Shown: positions 36,062-45,790 of the stretch, piece after piece
Position numbering within the stretch: position 1 is the stretch's first letter
Layout of the letters: each line of letters starts with the position of its first letter
Source: Deltaproteobacteria bacterium
GTDB lineage: Bacteria > Desulfobacterota > Desulfobacteria > Desulfobacterales > SURF-15
DNA: 64,000 nt
Direction of reading: 5' to 3'
NCBI GenBank assembly: GCA_019309565.1
Contig: JAFDFZ010000008.1
Span: 36,751 to 100,750 of the forward strand
The notes under the pieces: generated by a model
Seen by the model: the letters and a program-made list of their open reading frames with translations, nothing else
What the model was told of the DNA's origin: nothing
The model's database searches: none
Position numbers and translations under genes: made by a program

Positions 36062-37210
36062 CTAGCAACCGATATGCCGAGAAATCACGATGCGCTGCAC
36101 CTCGGAAGTACCCTCTCCAATGTCCAGCAATTTCTGGTCTCGGTAAAATCGCTCGACATGATATTCTTTCATCAATCCGTATCCGCCGTGAATTTGCACC
36201 GCGTGATTGACCACCCTGCCCATCACTTCGGAGCAATAAAGCTTGGCCATGGCCGCCTCTTTCTCAAAAGCTCTGTTTCTATCCCGCAGCCAGCAGGCCT
36301 TGTAGATGAGGTTTCTTGCACATTCGATTTCAACCGCACAGTCCGCCAGTTTGAAGGCAACAGCCTGAAATTTACAAATAGGTTGTCCAAACTGCACTCG
36401 CTGCCTGGCGTATTTCAAAGCTGCTTCAAAGGCGCCTTGAGCTCCCCCAAGTCCCATGGCGGCTATGGACAGTCTCCCTCCGTCAAGTGTCGCCAGCATT
36501 TGATGGAATCCGTCTCCCCGTTTCCCCAAAATATTTTCGTTCGGCACTCGAACATCATCAAAGTAGAGCTGAGCCGTATCCGAAGCTCTCCACATCATTT
36601 TCCCCTTCATGGGTATGGCTTTAAAACCCGGTGTGCCGCTTTCCACGATAAAACATGTGTATTCCGGTTTCCCTCCCGATCGTTTGCCCGTAACCGCCTG
36701 AACGGTAACCCCAAGAGACATCTCGTTAGCAGCATTGGTGATGAATATCTTGGAACCGTTCAGCACCCACTGGTTTCCGTCCTGTACCGCGGTGGTTTTG
36801 CTGCCGCCCGCATCGGAACCTGCTGTGGGCTCTGTCAGCCCGAAGCCCCAAAGCCCTTCTCCTCTACATAACTTCGGCAAATATTTGCGCTTTTGCTCTT
36901 CGGTTCCGTAATAATATATTGGACCGATTCCAAGGGAATTTCCCGCGGCAATGGTGGCGGCCTGGGAACCATCGACTCTGGCGATCTCCTCTACCGCAAT
37001 AATATAGGAAAGGTAATCCAATCCCTGGCCCTCGTATTTTTCTGAAACGAACATACCAAACAGACCAATGTCTCCCATTTTTCTGGTAAGCTCAACAGAA
37101 AATGTCTCTTTTTCATCAAGATCCGCCGCCACCGGAGCAATCTCACTTTCCGCAAATCTGCGAACCTCTTTTCGAATCATTTCCTGTTCTTTTGTAAGAT
37201 CGAAATCCAA
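36062..37210 (-). CDS. Acyl-CoA dehydrogenase (1)
   Basis: FAD enzyme oxidising acyl-CoA to 2-enoyl-CoA. The track begins at 37303, but the family N terminus DFDLTKEQEMIRKEVRRFAE starts at a TTG (37210) spaced 5 nt after GGAGG; 382 residues. FAD/substrate motifs: LWGFGLTEPTAGSDAGG, WVLNGSKIFITNA, FHQMLATLDGGRLSIAAMGLGGAQ, and the C-terminal DIGEGTSEVQRIVISRHI. Short-chain or branched-chain substrates are plausible given icmF next door. It is transcribed divergently from the tetR remnant and icmF. Confidence 0.9.
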   Translation of the reverse strand: MDFDLTKEQEMIRKEVRRFAESEIAPVAADLDEKETFSVELTRKMGDIGLFGMFVSEKYEGQGLDYLSYIIAVEEIARVDGSQAATIAAGNSLGIGPIYYYGTEEQKRKYLPKLCRGEGLWGFGLTEPTAGSDAGGSKTTAVQDGNQWVLNGSKIFITNAANEMSLGVTVQAVTGKRSGGKPEYTCFIVESGTPGFKAIPMKGKMMWRASDTAQLYFDDVRVPNENILGKRGDGFHQMLATLDGGRLSIAAMGLGGAQGAFEAALKYARQRVQFGQPICKFQAVAFKLADCAVEIECARNLIYKACWLRDRNRAFEKEAAMAKLYCSEVMGRVVNHAVQIHGGYGLMKEYHVERFYRDQKLLDIGEGTSEVQRIVISRHIGC

Positions 37211-37334
37211 GTCCACCTCCTTTGCGCTATATCCCTTGAATGTACCGGAATTAGTTATGGATAAGGCATAACGAATTGAAACAGACACGGCAGAATGGAA
37301 CAATAGGAGGTGATTCCCCCTTCATTCCATTTTT

Positions 37335-37354
37335 TTGAACAAGCGCTCAATCAA
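37335..37354. promoter_or_regulatory. Candidate operator palindrome (TetR-like)
   Basis: TTGA-N3-AGCGCT-N3-TCAA is an interrupted palindrome in the divergent region between the acyl-CoA dehydrogenase and the tetR remnant/icmF. TetR-type fatty-acid regulators commonly bind such centrally symmetric sites. Which protein, if any, uses it is unknown. Confidence 0.35.
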
Positions 37355-37441
37355 CCAGTGCAGCCAAACTTATATGAACAGCCTCAACCAATGTCAACAA
37401 AATTCTGTTTCTGGCGTCTCTTCGTTGTTTTCGGACAAGGC

Positions 37442-37470
37442 TTGACAATATCGGCCACGAAATGATAAAA
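37442..37470 (+). promoter_or_regulatory. Candidate promoter upstream of tetR remnant/icmF
   Basis: TTGACA and ATAAAA are 17 bp apart, about 110 bp downstream of the palindrome at 37335. The -10 match is modest. Confidence 0.3.
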
Positions 37471-37549
37471 AAATTTAACAGATGCTCGGAAAATGTTTTA
37501 CAAAGGCAACCGTCCGCATCAATCTTGTTAAAAGCTTAATTTCCAATCA

Positions 37550-37738
37550 ATGCTGCCTCAATCATATCGAACAGGCGACGTTCCGACACGGTTAAAAAAT
37601 CGGGTATTGGCGGAGCCCCGCCGACAGATCGTCGATGCAAGTGTACCGCTTTTCATTCAGCAGGGTTTTCATAAAACCAACACCAGGCAGATGGTCCGGG
37701 CATCGGGTTTTGTGGAGAAAACGAGTGCTGGAAAATGA
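37550..37738 (+). pseudogene. Truncated TetR/AcrR-family regulator
   Basis: The 62-residue ORF ends inside what should be a TetR helix-turn-helix: [31 protein letters not shown] matches the first helices of the family, but the recognition helix and ligand domain are missing. The overlapping next frame reads [15 protein letters not shown], which resembles the expected continuation (GTLFxYVxxKEE-like), so a frameshift is likely. TetR regulators often sit beside icmF and acyl-CoA genes; loss here would leave the XRE-cupin proteins as the local regulators. A sequencing error is an alternative for the frameshift, but the ligand domain is absent in every frame. Confidence 0.6.
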
Positions 37739-37791
37739 AATACGCATCACCGGTCTTTTCGTATAAGTATCGCAAAAGAAAAGGAGAAACC

Positions 37792-40700
37792 ATGAGCCAG
37801 GAAGTGGAGGTTTATCGACCGAAGCATCATGTACGGGTGGTGACGGCTACTTCTTTATTTGACGGTCACGATGCCTCCATAAACATCATGCGGCGCATTC
37901 TGCAGGATACGGGTGCGGAGGTCATCCATCTCGGCCACAACCGTTCGGCGGAAGAGATCGTAACCGCCGCCATCGAGGAAGATGTCCAGGGAATCGGTGT
38001 TTCAAGCTACCAGGGCGGGCATCTTGAGTTTTATAAATATATCATCGATCTCCTTGCAGAAAGCAATGCCTCGCATATTAAGGTATTTGGCGGCGGGGGC
38101 GGGGTGATCATACCCAGCGAGGCTCGAGAGCTGGAAGCTTACGGGGTGGCAAAAATTTACTCACCCCGGGACGGGGCAAAGCACGGGCTGCAGGGAATCA
38201 TCAACCATATGGTTCAATTGATGGATTTTTCCACCGTCAGCAAAGACAGCTATGATCTCAACAACCTTGTGCCACAAAACAAAAAGCGGATTGCCAACCT
38301 GATCACTGTGCTGGAAAACGCAAAAGACATCCGAGACGGACGGCTTGGGGAGCTTCGAGCCGAGCTTAAGAAAAAGATCGGAAATCGCAAAATACCGGTG
38401 CTGGGAATCACAGGCACAGGCGGATCGGGCAAATCCTCTCTCACCGATGAGCTGATCACGCGTTTGCTGCTTGATCTTAAAGCAGTGACGGTAGGCATTG
38501 TATGCTGCGATCCATCCAGAAGAAAATCGGGAGGCGCACTGCTGGGGGATCGAATTCGCATGAACTCCATTGGCAACCCCAGGGTTTTCATGCGCTCTTT
38601 GGCCACACGTCGTTCCAGGATGGAAATATCAGAAGCAATGGCAGATGCCATCGAGGTACTAAAGGCCGCCGGGTTCGATCTCATCATCGCAGAGACCGCC
38701 GGCATCGGACAGGGAGATTCCACCATCACCGAGATTTCCGATATTTCCATCTATGTCATGACAAGTGAATTCGGAGCCGCATCCCAGCTTGAAAAAATCG
38801 ATATGCTCGATTATGCGGATCTGATCGCGATAAACAAGTTTGAGAAACGGGGAGCGGAAGATGCACTGAGGGATGTACGCAAACAGGTTCAACGCAACCG
38901 GAAAGCATTCGACAAAACACCCGAAGAGATGCCGGTGTTCGGTACCATTGCATCCAAGTTTAACGATGACGGGGTCACCGCCCTCTACCATGCGGTTATA
39001 GACACCATTGCCGAAAAAACGGGCGTAAAGTATCCATCGAATTTGGCAAAACCGGCCACAAAAACCTCCACTTCTAAAACGGTTATCATCCCCCCTGCAA
39101 GGGTGCGATATCTGTCCGAAATTGCAGAAACCATCCGCAGCTATCACAAACACACCCGGCAGCAGGCGGAAACCGTTAGAGAGGCCTGGCACCTTAAAGA
39201 AACCTTGAATGCCCTTAAGCGAAATGAAACCGGAGAGGACACTGAGCCGTTGATTGCGCGTTTGAAAAAAGAATGCTCCAGGGCTGAAAGGGCTTTAAAT
39301 GAACAGACCAAACAGCTTCTTGAAGAGTGGAAAGAAATTCAATCCATATACAGCCAAAAGGAGCTAGTCTACCAGGTTCGCGGTCGTGAGGTTCGATTGC
39401 CGCTTTTTTCAGAATCGCTGTCCCATACGAAAATTCCGAAAATTGTGCTTCCAAGATTTAAAGATCCCGGTGAAATATATCGATGGATGCGGGAAGAGAA
39501 TGTCTCCGGCCGCTTTCCTTATACGGCCGGTGTGTTTCCGTTAAAACGGGTGGATGAAACCCCCACTAGAATGTTTGCAGGCGAAGGGGATCCGGTCAGG
39601 ACAAACCGCAGATTCAAATTGTTGTCCGCCGATTCAGAAGCCAAACGATTGTCCACCGCTTTCGATTCAGTGACGCTGTACGGCCACGATCCGGATATTC
39701 GCCCTGATATCTATGGCAAAGTAGGCACTTCAGGAGTCAGCATCTGCACGCTTGAAGACATGAAGCTTCTTTACAGCGGCTTTGATCTGTGCGCACCGAA
39801 CACCTCGGTTTCCATGACAATCAACGGCCCTGCCCCCATTATTCTTGCTATGTTCTTCAATGCGGCCATCGATCAGCAAATCGAGCGCTTTAAAACAGAA
39901 AACAGCAGAAACCCCACATCAGAGGAGATGCGCAGCATCCGATCCATGGTTCTCTCCACGGTTCGGGGAACCGTGCAGGCGGACATCCTCAAAGAGGATC
40001 AGGGGCAAAACACCTGTATTTTCTCTATCGATTTCTCTTTGAAAATGATGGGAGATATACAACAGTATTTTATTGAAAACGATATTCATAACTTTTATTC
40101 CGTATCCGTATCCGGCTACCACATCGCCGAGGCAGGCGCCAATCCCATCACCCAGCTTGCCCTGACACTGGCCAATGGATTTACCTATGTGGAATACTAC
40201 CTGTCTCGAGCCATGCACATCGATAGTTTTGCTCCCAATCTGTCCTTTTTTTTCTCAAACGGCATGGACCCCGAGTATACGGTTATCGGAAGAGTGGCAC
40301 GCCGCATATGGGCCATCGCCATGCGTGAAAAATATGGGGGCTCTAAAAGATCCCAGATGTTGAAATATCATATTCAAACCTCGGGACGCTCTCTGCACAG
40401 CCTGGATATCCAGTTCAATGATATTAGAACAACGCTGCAGGCTCTTTGCGCCATATATGACAATTGCAACAGCCTTCACACCAATGCATTTGATGAAGCG
40501 ATCACCACCCCAAGCCGCGAATCGGTCCGGCGCGCGCTTGCCATTCAGCTCATTATCAACCGTGAGTGGGGGCTTACCATGAACGAGAACATGAATCAGG
40601 GCAGTTTTATCGTAGAAGAACTGACCAGATTGGTGGAAGAGGCGGTGTTGATGGAATTTGACCGGATCAATGAACGCGGCGGCGTTCTGGGCGCAATGGA

Positions 40701-41070
40701 GACCGGATATCAGAGAAACAGAATACAGGAAGAGTCAATATATTATGAAAATTTGAAACTGAGTGGACAAATCCCGATTATAGGTGTAAACACGTTTCGA
40801 GATCCGGATGCCAGCGAAGAGGAGCTCAGCGAGTCGGTGGAACTTGTCCGGGCAACCGAACAGGAGAAACAATCGCAGATAAAGCGCCTGGCCCGGTTCA
40901 AGAAACGCCATGAAAACGAGGCGCCAGGCGCCCTGAAACGGTTGCAGGAAGTTGTACTGTCTGGAGGTAATATCTTTGCAGAATTGATGAATACCGTGGG
41001 CGTCTGCTCGCTTGGCCAGATTACACAGGCGCTTTTTGATGTGGGCGGTAAATACCGGAGAAACATGTAA
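37792..41070 (+). CDS. icmF: Fused isobutyryl-CoA mutase IcmF
   Basis: Adenosylcobalamin-dependent enzyme interconverting isobutyryl-CoA and n-butyryl-CoA, with a built-in G-protein chaperone. ATG 37792 ([10 protein letters not shown]) after AAGGAG gives 1092 residues. Order: B12-binding domain (residues 1-145, [17 protein letters not shown] and [11 protein letters not shown]), MeaB/MeaI-like GTPase (P-loop [10 protein letters not shown] ~206-215, [21 protein letters not shown]), linker, and the mutase barrel (~550-1092). The pocket segment [19 protein letters not shown] has the Phe typical of IcmF rather than the Tyr-containing segment of methylmalonyl-CoA mutase, so isobutyryl-CoA activity is favoured. 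It leads an operon with thiolase, hbd, regulator and acyl-CoA dehydrogenase. Confidence 0.92.
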   Translation: MSQEVEVYRPKHHVRVVTATSLFDGHDASINIMRRILQDTGAEVIHLGHNRSAEEIVTAAIEEDVQGIGVSSYQGGHLEFYKYIIDLLAESNASHIKVFGGGGGVIIPSEARELEAYGVAKIYSPRDGAKHGLQGIINHMVQLMDFSTVSKDSYDLNNLVPQNKKRIANLITVLENAKDIRDGRLGELRAELKKKIGNRKIPVLGITGTGGSGKSSLTDELITRLLLDLKAVTVGIVCCDPSRRKSGGALLGDRIRMNSIGNPRVFMRSLATRRSRMEISEAMADAIEVLKAAGFDLIIAETAGIGQGDSTITEISDISIYVMTSEFGAASQLEKIDMLDYADLIAINKFEKRGAEDALRDVRKQVQRNRKAFDKTPEEMPVFGTIASKFNDDGVTALYHAVIDTIAEKTGVKYPSNLAKPATKTSTSKTVIIPPARVRYLSEIAETIRSYHKHTRQQAETVREAWHLKETLNALKRNETGEDTEPLIARLKKECSRAERALNEQTKQLLEEWKEIQSIYSQKELVYQVRGREVRLPLFSESLSHTKIPKIVLPRFKDPGEIYRWMREENVSGRFPYTAGVFPLKRVDETPTRMFAGEGDPVRTNRRFKLLSADSEAKRLSTAFDSVTLYGHDPDIRPDIYGKVGTSGVSICTLEDMKLLYSGFDLCAPNTSVSMTINGPAPIILAMFFNAAIDQQIERFKTENSRNPTSEEMRSIRSMVLSTVRGTVQADILKEDQGQNTCIFSIDFSLKMMGDIQQYFIENDIHNFYSVSVSGYHIAEAGANPITQLALTLANGFTYVEYYLSRAMHIDSFAPNLSFFFSNGMDPEYTVIGRVARRIWAIAMREKYGGSKRSQMLKYHIQTSGRSLHSLDIQFNDIRTTLQALCAIYDNCNSLHTNAFDEAITTPSRESVRRALAIQLIINREWGLTMNENMNQGSFIVEELTRLVEEAVLMEFDRINERGGVLGAMETGYQRNRIQEESIYYENLKLSGQIPIIGVNTFRDPDASEEELSESVELVRATEQEKQSQIKRLARFKKRHENEAPGALKRLQEVVLSGGNIFAELMNTVGVCSLGQITQALFDVGGKYRRNM

Positions 41071-41086
41071 CAAAAGGAGAAAACAC

Positions 41087-42262
41087 ATGAAAGAAGCGGT
41101 AATCGTAAGTGCAGTGCGAACAGCGGTGGGAAACTTTAATGGATCGCTTTCCTCAATTGGTGCCACCAAACTGGGAGCGATCGTCATAGAAGCGGCCATC
41201 GAGAAGGCCGGCATTGAAAAGACAGATGTCAATGAGGTCATTATGGGCATTGTGTTGCCGTGCGGCTATGGCCAGAACCCTGCGAAACAGGCCGCCGTCA
41301 TAGCCGGGATGCCCTGGGAGGCAGAGTGTTTGACGGTAAACAAGGTATGCGGATCCGGCTTAAAATCTGTAATGCTTGCCGCACAGGCAATTCAGGTGGG
41401 AGATGCGGACGTTGTAGTCGCCGGTGGCATGGAAAGCATGAGCATGGCTCCCTATTACCTGGAGAAGGCCCGGTTCGGATACCGCATGGGTCCTGCCACC
41501 TTACAGGACCACATGATGCACGATGGGCTCTGGGATATTGTAAACGACTTTCATATGGGAATCTCCAACGAACTTTGCTCGGAAAAATACAATATAAGCC
41601 GGGAGGATCAGGATCACTACGCGGCAGAATCATACAGGCGCGCATTATCCGCCATTCGATCAGGCCGTTTCAAAGATGAGATCGTCCCGGTGATGGTGCC
41701 CCAGAGAAAGGGGGATCCAGTACGATTTGACACCGATGAGTGTCCAAGAGAGACCAGTTATGAAATACTTTCCAAAATGAAACCTGCCTTCAAGGAAAAT
41801 GGAGTTGCCACTGCGGGCAACTCCTCCATCATCAGTGATGGGGCTGCAGCAGTGGTGGTGATGTCAAGGGATAAGGCCGAATCCCTTGGTTGTCGTATTA
41901 TGGCTTCCATTGGTGCACAGGCATCTTACGGGATCGACCTGAAATACCTTCTGGTGGCCCCTATCTGGGCCATCCCGAAATGTCTTGGAAAAGAAGGTAT
42001 GAATATATCGGATGTGGATCTGTTTGAGATAAACGAGGCGTTTAGCGGTTCCACCGTTGCCGTGCTGCGGGAACTCAAACTGGATCCCACCATTGTCAAT
42101 GTGAACGGGGGCAGTGTGGCATTGGGACATCCCATAGGTGCAAGTGGCTGTCGCGTTCTCGTCACCCTGCTGCACGAAATGATCAAACAGGAAAAAAAGA
42201 TCGGCCTTGCCTCACTTTGCCTCGGCGGCGGTGAAGCGGTGGCAATGGTGATTAAACGTTAA
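41087..42262 (+). CDS. Acetyl-CoA acetyltransferase (thiolase)
   Basis: Thiolase of 391 residues from ATG 41087 (MKEAVIVSAVRTAVGNF) after AAAAGGAG, 16 bp after icmF. Catalytic cysteine in LTVNKVCGSGLKSVMLAAQ (about residue 88), His/Cys segments in FEINEAFSGSTVA, NGGSVALGHPIGASGCRVL and LASLCLGGGEAVA. Beside hbd it most likely cleaves or forms acetoacetyl-CoA in butyrate metabolism. Confidence 0.92.
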   Translation: MKEAVIVSAVRTAVGNFNGSLSSIGATKLGAIVIEAAIEKAGIEKTDVNEVIMGIVLPCGYGQNPAKQAAVIAGMPWEAECLTVNKVCGSGLKSVMLAAQAIQVGDADVVVAGGMESMSMAPYYLEKARFGYRMGPATLQDHMMHDGLWDIVNDFHMGISNELCSEKYNISREDQDHYAAESYRRALSAIRSGRFKDEIVPVMVPQRKGDPVRFDTDECPRETSYEILSKMKPAFKENGVATAGNSSIISDGAAAVVVMSRDKAESLGCRIMASIGAQASYGIDLKYLLVAPIWAIPKCLGKEGMNISDVDLFEINEAFSGSTVAVLRELKLDPTIVNVNGGSVALGHPIGASGCRVLVTLLHEMIKQEKKIGLASLCLGGGEAVAMVIKR

Positions 42263-42327
42263 TTTTAGGCAAAATTCCCTTTTTTTCATCAGGAAAAATT
42301 CGAAAATAAGGGCTGCGCTTTTTCCAA

Positions 42328-42366
42328 AACGACAACAAATTGTCGATATGATGTTCTTAAGCGTCT
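42328..42366 (+). repeat. Short dispersed repeat with CGACAA/TTGTCG hairpin, copy B
   Basis: CGACAACAAATTGTCG (hairpin CGACAA/TTGTCG) and flanking bases resemble 29381-29420. Located between the thiolase and hbd genes. Confidence 0.35.
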
Positions 42367-42393
42367 AAAACGTTACAAGAAAAGGAGTATGAA

Positions 42394-43245
42394 ATGGAAA
42401 TTGAAGCTTTCGGTATTGTAGGTGCCGGTCAGATGGGAAGTGGTATAGCTCAGGTGGCCGCCATTAGCGGTCTGAACGTGGTCCTTAATGATATTGACAG
42501 CACTGCGGTGGAACGCGGAATTCAAACCATTACAAAACTTCTAAACCGTGGAGTCGAAAAAGGCAGAATGACCGAAGCGGATAAGGATGCGGCTCTGGGG
42601 AAAATTAAAACCAGTATCGACCTGGTGGACATGGCATCGGTTGACTTTGTGGTGGAAGCGGCAACGGAAAATGAATCCATCAAGTATCGAATATTCAAAG
42701 AGCTTGATAGGATCTGTCGACCCCAGGTGATACTTGCAACCAACACATCTTCTATTCCCATTGGACGCATAGCCGCTCAAACAAAGCGGCCGGATAAGGT
42801 TATCGGTATGCATTTCATGAACCCGGTGCCGGTTATGAAACTGGTGGAAATTATCCGGGGACTTGCCACCTCGGAACAGACGTTTCAAACAACGTGGGAG
42901 CTTGCGAAAAAATTCGGGAAAACCCCTGCTGAAGCCAACGATTTTCCCGGTTTTATCTCCAACAGGATACTTCTGCCCATGATCAACGAAGCGGTTTATT
43001 GTCTCTACCATGGCGTTGGCACACGAGAGAGTATTGACACGGTAATGAAGCTGGGGATGAATCATCCCATGGGACCTCTTGAATTGGCCGATCTCATTGG
43101 ACTTGATATATGCCTTGCCATCATGGAAACCCTTTTTGAGGGATTTAAAGATTCAAAATACCGGCCCTGTCCGCTGCTGCGAAAATACGTGGAAACCGGC
43201 TGGCTGGGCAGAAAAACCGGGCGCGGATTCTATGAATACAATTAG
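42394..43245 (+). CDS. hbd: 3-hydroxybutyryl-CoA dehydrogenase
   Basis: NAD(P)-dependent short-chain 3-hydroxyacyl-CoA dehydrogenase of 283 residues. Rossmann motif GIVGAGQMGSGIAQVAAISG at the N terminus, VVEAATEN, ATNTSSIPIGRIAAQ, the catalytic-His region GMHFMNPVPVMKLVEII, and the C-terminal domain FISNRILLPMINEAVYCLYHGVGT and MGPLELADLIGLD. AAGGAG precedes the ATG. Together with thiolase, enoyl-CoA hydratase and acyl-CoA dehydrogenases nearby it completes a butyryl-CoA to acetyl-CoA route. Confidence 0.95.
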   Translation: MEIEAFGIVGAGQMGSGIAQVAAISGLNVVLNDIDSTAVERGIQTITKLLNRGVEKGRMTEADKDAALGKIKTSIDLVDMASVDFVVEAATENESIKYRIFKELDRICRPQVILATNTSSIPIGRIAAQTKRPDKVIGMHFMNPVPVMKLVEIIRGLATSEQTFQTTWELAKKFGKTPAEANDFPGFISNRILLPMINEAVYCLYHGVGTRESIDTVMKLGMNHPMGPLELADLIGLDICLAIMETLFEGFKDSKYRPCPLLRKYVETGWLGRKTGRGFYEYN

Positions 43246-43263
43246 ACAGATTCTGGAGGATAT

Positions 43264-43815
43264 ATGCCAAGAAAAAAAGCAGGTGCAATTGAACCTGTGG
43301 GAAAAAGAATCAAGAAGGTAAGAGAACAAAAGAAGCTTACTCTTGACTGGATGGCCAATGAAACCGGTTATTCCGTCGGCTATTTAAAGAAAATCGAGGC
43401 CGGCAAAGAGATCCCCCCGGTGGGCACCCTTCTTACCATTTCAAGAGCGCTTGATCTTGATTCCGGATTTTTCCTGAGAACCCAGGAATCCAACCTGAAC
43501 AACCGTATCAAGGCATATACGAAACGCACGGAAAACTATGCCTATACCACCCTGACACCAGGAGCAGAAAACAAACATCTGAAAGCCTTTCAGGTTACCG
43601 TGGATCCGATGAAGGACCATAAAGGGGTCGGTTACCTTCACGAAGGAGAAGAGTTTGTGTATGTGCTTTCTGGAAACATCGAAGTGACAGTGGGCGAGCA
43701 TGTGAACAAACTTGCAACCGGTGAATCCCTTCATTTCAACTCGGGCATCAAGCACAAAATGAGAAACCCCGGAAAGGTTAAAACAGAGCTTTTAGTGGTG
43801 CTCTACAGCCCGTAA
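43264..43815 (+). CDS. XRE-family regulator with C-terminal cupin domain (2)
   Basis: A 183-residue regulator with helix-turn-helix (KRIKKVREQKKLTLDWMANETGYSVGYLKKIEAG, residues ~15-50) and cupin domain (YLHEGEEFVYVLSGNIEVTVG ... TGESLHFNSGIKHKMRNPG). GGAGG precedes the ATG, 18 bp after hbd, so it is within the icmF operon and may be autoregulatory. Its architecture and cupin motif HEGEEFVYVLSG parallel the protein at 32995 on the far side of the locus, suggesting paralogues. Confidence 0.88.
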   Translation: MPRKKAGAIEPVGKRIKKVREQKKLTLDWMANETGYSVGYLKKIEAGKEIPPVGTLLTISRALDLDSGFFLRTQESNLNNRIKAYTKRTENYAYTTLTPGAENKHLKAFQVTVDPMKDHKGVGYLHEGEEFVYVLSGNIEVTVGEHVNKLATGESLHFNSGIKHKMRNPGKVKTELLVVLYSP

Positions 43816-43899
43816 GGGGGCAGGAATGTGGATTGAGAATTTTCCGGAATCCACAGTGTGCAGATTTTCAATATCCCTTCCCCTGCATGGAGATGGTTC

Positions 43900-45054
43900 A
43901 TGACATTTTGGCTCACGGATGAACAGCTCATGATTCAGGCCATGGCAAGGGAGTTTGCCAGAAAGGTGCTTGCTCCCACAGCCATGGAACGAGATCGAAC
44001 CGGCCAGTTCCCCATCGAAAACATTAAAAAGATGGGAGAACTGGGTTTTATGGGTATGATGATCCCACCTGAATATGGAGGAGAAGGTGCCGACACCGTA
44101 AGCTACGTGCTTGCGCTTGCGGAGGTGGCCTATGCGTGTGCCTCAACGGCTGTTGTGATGTCCGTGCAAAACTCCATTGTATGTGAAAGCATCTACCGGT
44201 ATGGAACCGAGCACCATAAACAACAATTCTTAAAACCTCTTGCATCCGGATCTGTCTTAGGCGCCTTCGCCCTCACAGAACCCCATGCAGGATCGGACCC
44301 TGTCAGTCAATCCACCACTGCAGTGCGCGATGGAAACCATTATGTCCTTAATGGTACCAAACGCTTTATTACCTCGGGAAAAAGTGCAGGTATCGTTATT
44401 GTAACCGCGAAAACGGATGAAAGCAAAAAACATGAGGGGATCAGTGCTTTTATCGTAAAGAAGGATACCCCGGGGGTTATCGTGGGGAAACCGGAAAACA
44501 AAATGGGGCTTTGTGCATCGGACACCACCGATCTTGTCTTTGAAAACTGCCGGGTTCCCGTGGAAAACAGACTCGGCGAAGAAGGCGACGGCTTTAAGAT
44601 CGCCATGTCCTGTTTGGATGGGGGGCGCATCGGCATTGCGGCTCAGTCCGTGGGGGTGGCTCAGGCCGCGCTGGATGCTTCGGTTAAATATACCAAACAA
44701 AGAAACCAATTCGGCCAGTTAATCTCAAAGTTCCAGGGTATTCGCTGGATGATCGCCGATATGGCCACCGAAATAGAAGCGGCCCGACAGTTAACCCTGG
44801 CGGCAGCGACCAGAAAAGACAGAGGTGAAAAATTTACCCTTCAGGCATCCATGGCGAAGTTATATGCCTCTGAGATGGTGAATCGGGTGACGGCAAAAGC
44901 ATTACAAATCCACGGTGGATACGGTTTCATCAAAGACTATTCGGTTGAGCGCCTCTATCGAGACGCGCGCGTTTTCACCATCTACGAGGGCACCTCAGAG
45001 ATTCAACGAATTGTCATCTCCAACCATATTTTGAAAGACAAGCGCAGGTTTTGA
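43900..45054 (+). CDS. Acyl-CoA dehydrogenase (2)
   Basis: FAD-dependent acyl-CoA dehydrogenase of 384 residues from ATG 43900 (MTFWLTDEQLMIQAMAREFA), preceded by GGAG; the track start 43858 lacks support. Motifs: LGAFALTEPHAGSDPVSQ, YVLNGTKRFITSGKSAGIV, FKIAMSCLDGGRIGIAAQSVGVAQ, QIHGGYGFIKDY and IYEGTSEIQRIVISNHIL with the Glu typical of short-chain enzymes. A butyryl-CoA-type role fits the operon. No etfAB genes are adjacent, so its electron acceptor is encoded elsewhere. Confidence 0.92.
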   Translation: MTFWLTDEQLMIQAMAREFARKVLAPTAMERDRTGQFPIENIKKMGELGFMGMMIPPEYGGEGADTVSYVLALAEVAYACASTAVVMSVQNSIVCESIYRYGTEHHKQQFLKPLASGSVLGAFALTEPHAGSDPVSQSTTAVRDGNHYVLNGTKRFITSGKSAGIVIVTAKTDESKKHEGISAFIVKKDTPGVIVGKPENKMGLCASDTTDLVFENCRVPVENRLGEEGDGFKIAMSCLDGGRIGIAAQSVGVAQAALDASVKYTKQRNQFGQLISKFQGIRWMIADMATEIEAARQLTLAAATRKDRGEKFTLQASMAKLYASEMVNRVTAKALQIHGGYGFIKDYSVERLYRDARVFTIYEGTSEIQRIVISNHILKDKRRF

Positions 45055-45073
45055 TTTGCTTGCAAGGAGGTGG

Positions 45074-45559
45074 TTAATAATCTTTGAAGATCCGAGCTGC
45101 CAGTTCGATATCCTCCGGGCTGAAAACAAAAAGGCATCTTTCTTCAGGTGAAGATACAGATCCGTAAACGTAATTGATGTTAATACCTTCTTCTCCGAAT
45201 TTGGATGCAACTTTTGCCAGCTCTCCGGGTCTGTTTTCAAGTTCGATTGCGATCACCGGCATAACGTCAAATAGATAATCGTTTTTCGATAAGATATCCA
45301 CGGCCTTATCGGTGTCATCGGCCAGGAAACGAATCAGTGCGAATTGGGCCGAGTCTTTCCTCATGGAATTGTAGCTTGCCACCGATGCAATTCGTTTAAG
45401 AGAACGGCCTCTTGCTTCAAACAGCTTCTGTACATAGGCCGATGCATCCTGAATGGTAAGCGCATCAATATTGATTCCGGCTTCGGCAAGCAGGGACGAG
45501 AACCTGCCCAGCTCTCCCGGCACATTCTTTAAAAAAAGATTAATCTCGGTTCGAACCAT
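45074..45559 (-). CDS. Tandem ACT-domain protein
   Basis: A 161-residue protein consisting of two ACT domains: VRTEINLFLKNVPGELGRFSSLLAEAGINIDAL (residues 1-70) and VIAIELENRPGELAKVASKFGEEGININYVYGS (about 95-150). Such stand-alone ACT proteins are presumed amino-acid sensors. In related anaerobes they often sit next to acyl-CoA or phenylacetate-CoA ligase genes, as here (ligase at 45791 on the same strand). GAGG precedes the ATG. Confidence 0.85.
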   Translation of the reverse strand: MVRTEINLFLKNVPGELGRFSSLLAEAGINIDALTIQDASAYVQKLFEARGRSLKRIASVASYNSMRKDSAQFALIRFLADDTDKAVDILSKNDYLFDVMPVIAIELENRPGELAKVASKFGEEGININYVYGSVSSPEERCLFVFSPEDIELAARIFKDY

Positions 45560-45608
45560 CTCTTACCTCTTTTTTTATTTTTGCACTCAAGTTTCGCACC
45601 CTTAAATG

Positions 45609-45674
45609 CGTTGTGAAGACTTATAATGATGGCGTCGAATGAAATTTTTGGAAGGCAAAATACACTTTACCATC
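45609..45674 (-). repeat. Dispersed ~62-bp intergenic repeat, copy B
   Basis: The reverse complement matches 29261-29322 through GTATTTTGCCTT, AAAAATTTCATTCGACGC and TATAAG. Located in the gap between the ACT gene and the acyl-CoA ligase. Confidence 0.6.
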
Positions 45675-45790
45675 CTTCGATGACGGCACAATGGGGGTCA
45701 ACAAAGCGCTTAAACCAAAGGTATCAAGATCTTCCACTACTTAGCATCCTTTCCCTTGTGCCTTTCTGCTAAGTTTGTATTGCGAAACAA

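Noticed and set aside
36008-36871. 287-aa plus-strand ORF over the acyl-CoA dehydrogenase
   Set aside because: Antisense shadow; the minus-strand reading has full acyl-CoA dehydrogenase motifs.
38659-39192. 177-aa minus-strand ORF inside icmF
   Set aside because: Shadow of the IcmF GTPase and linker region; no independent support.
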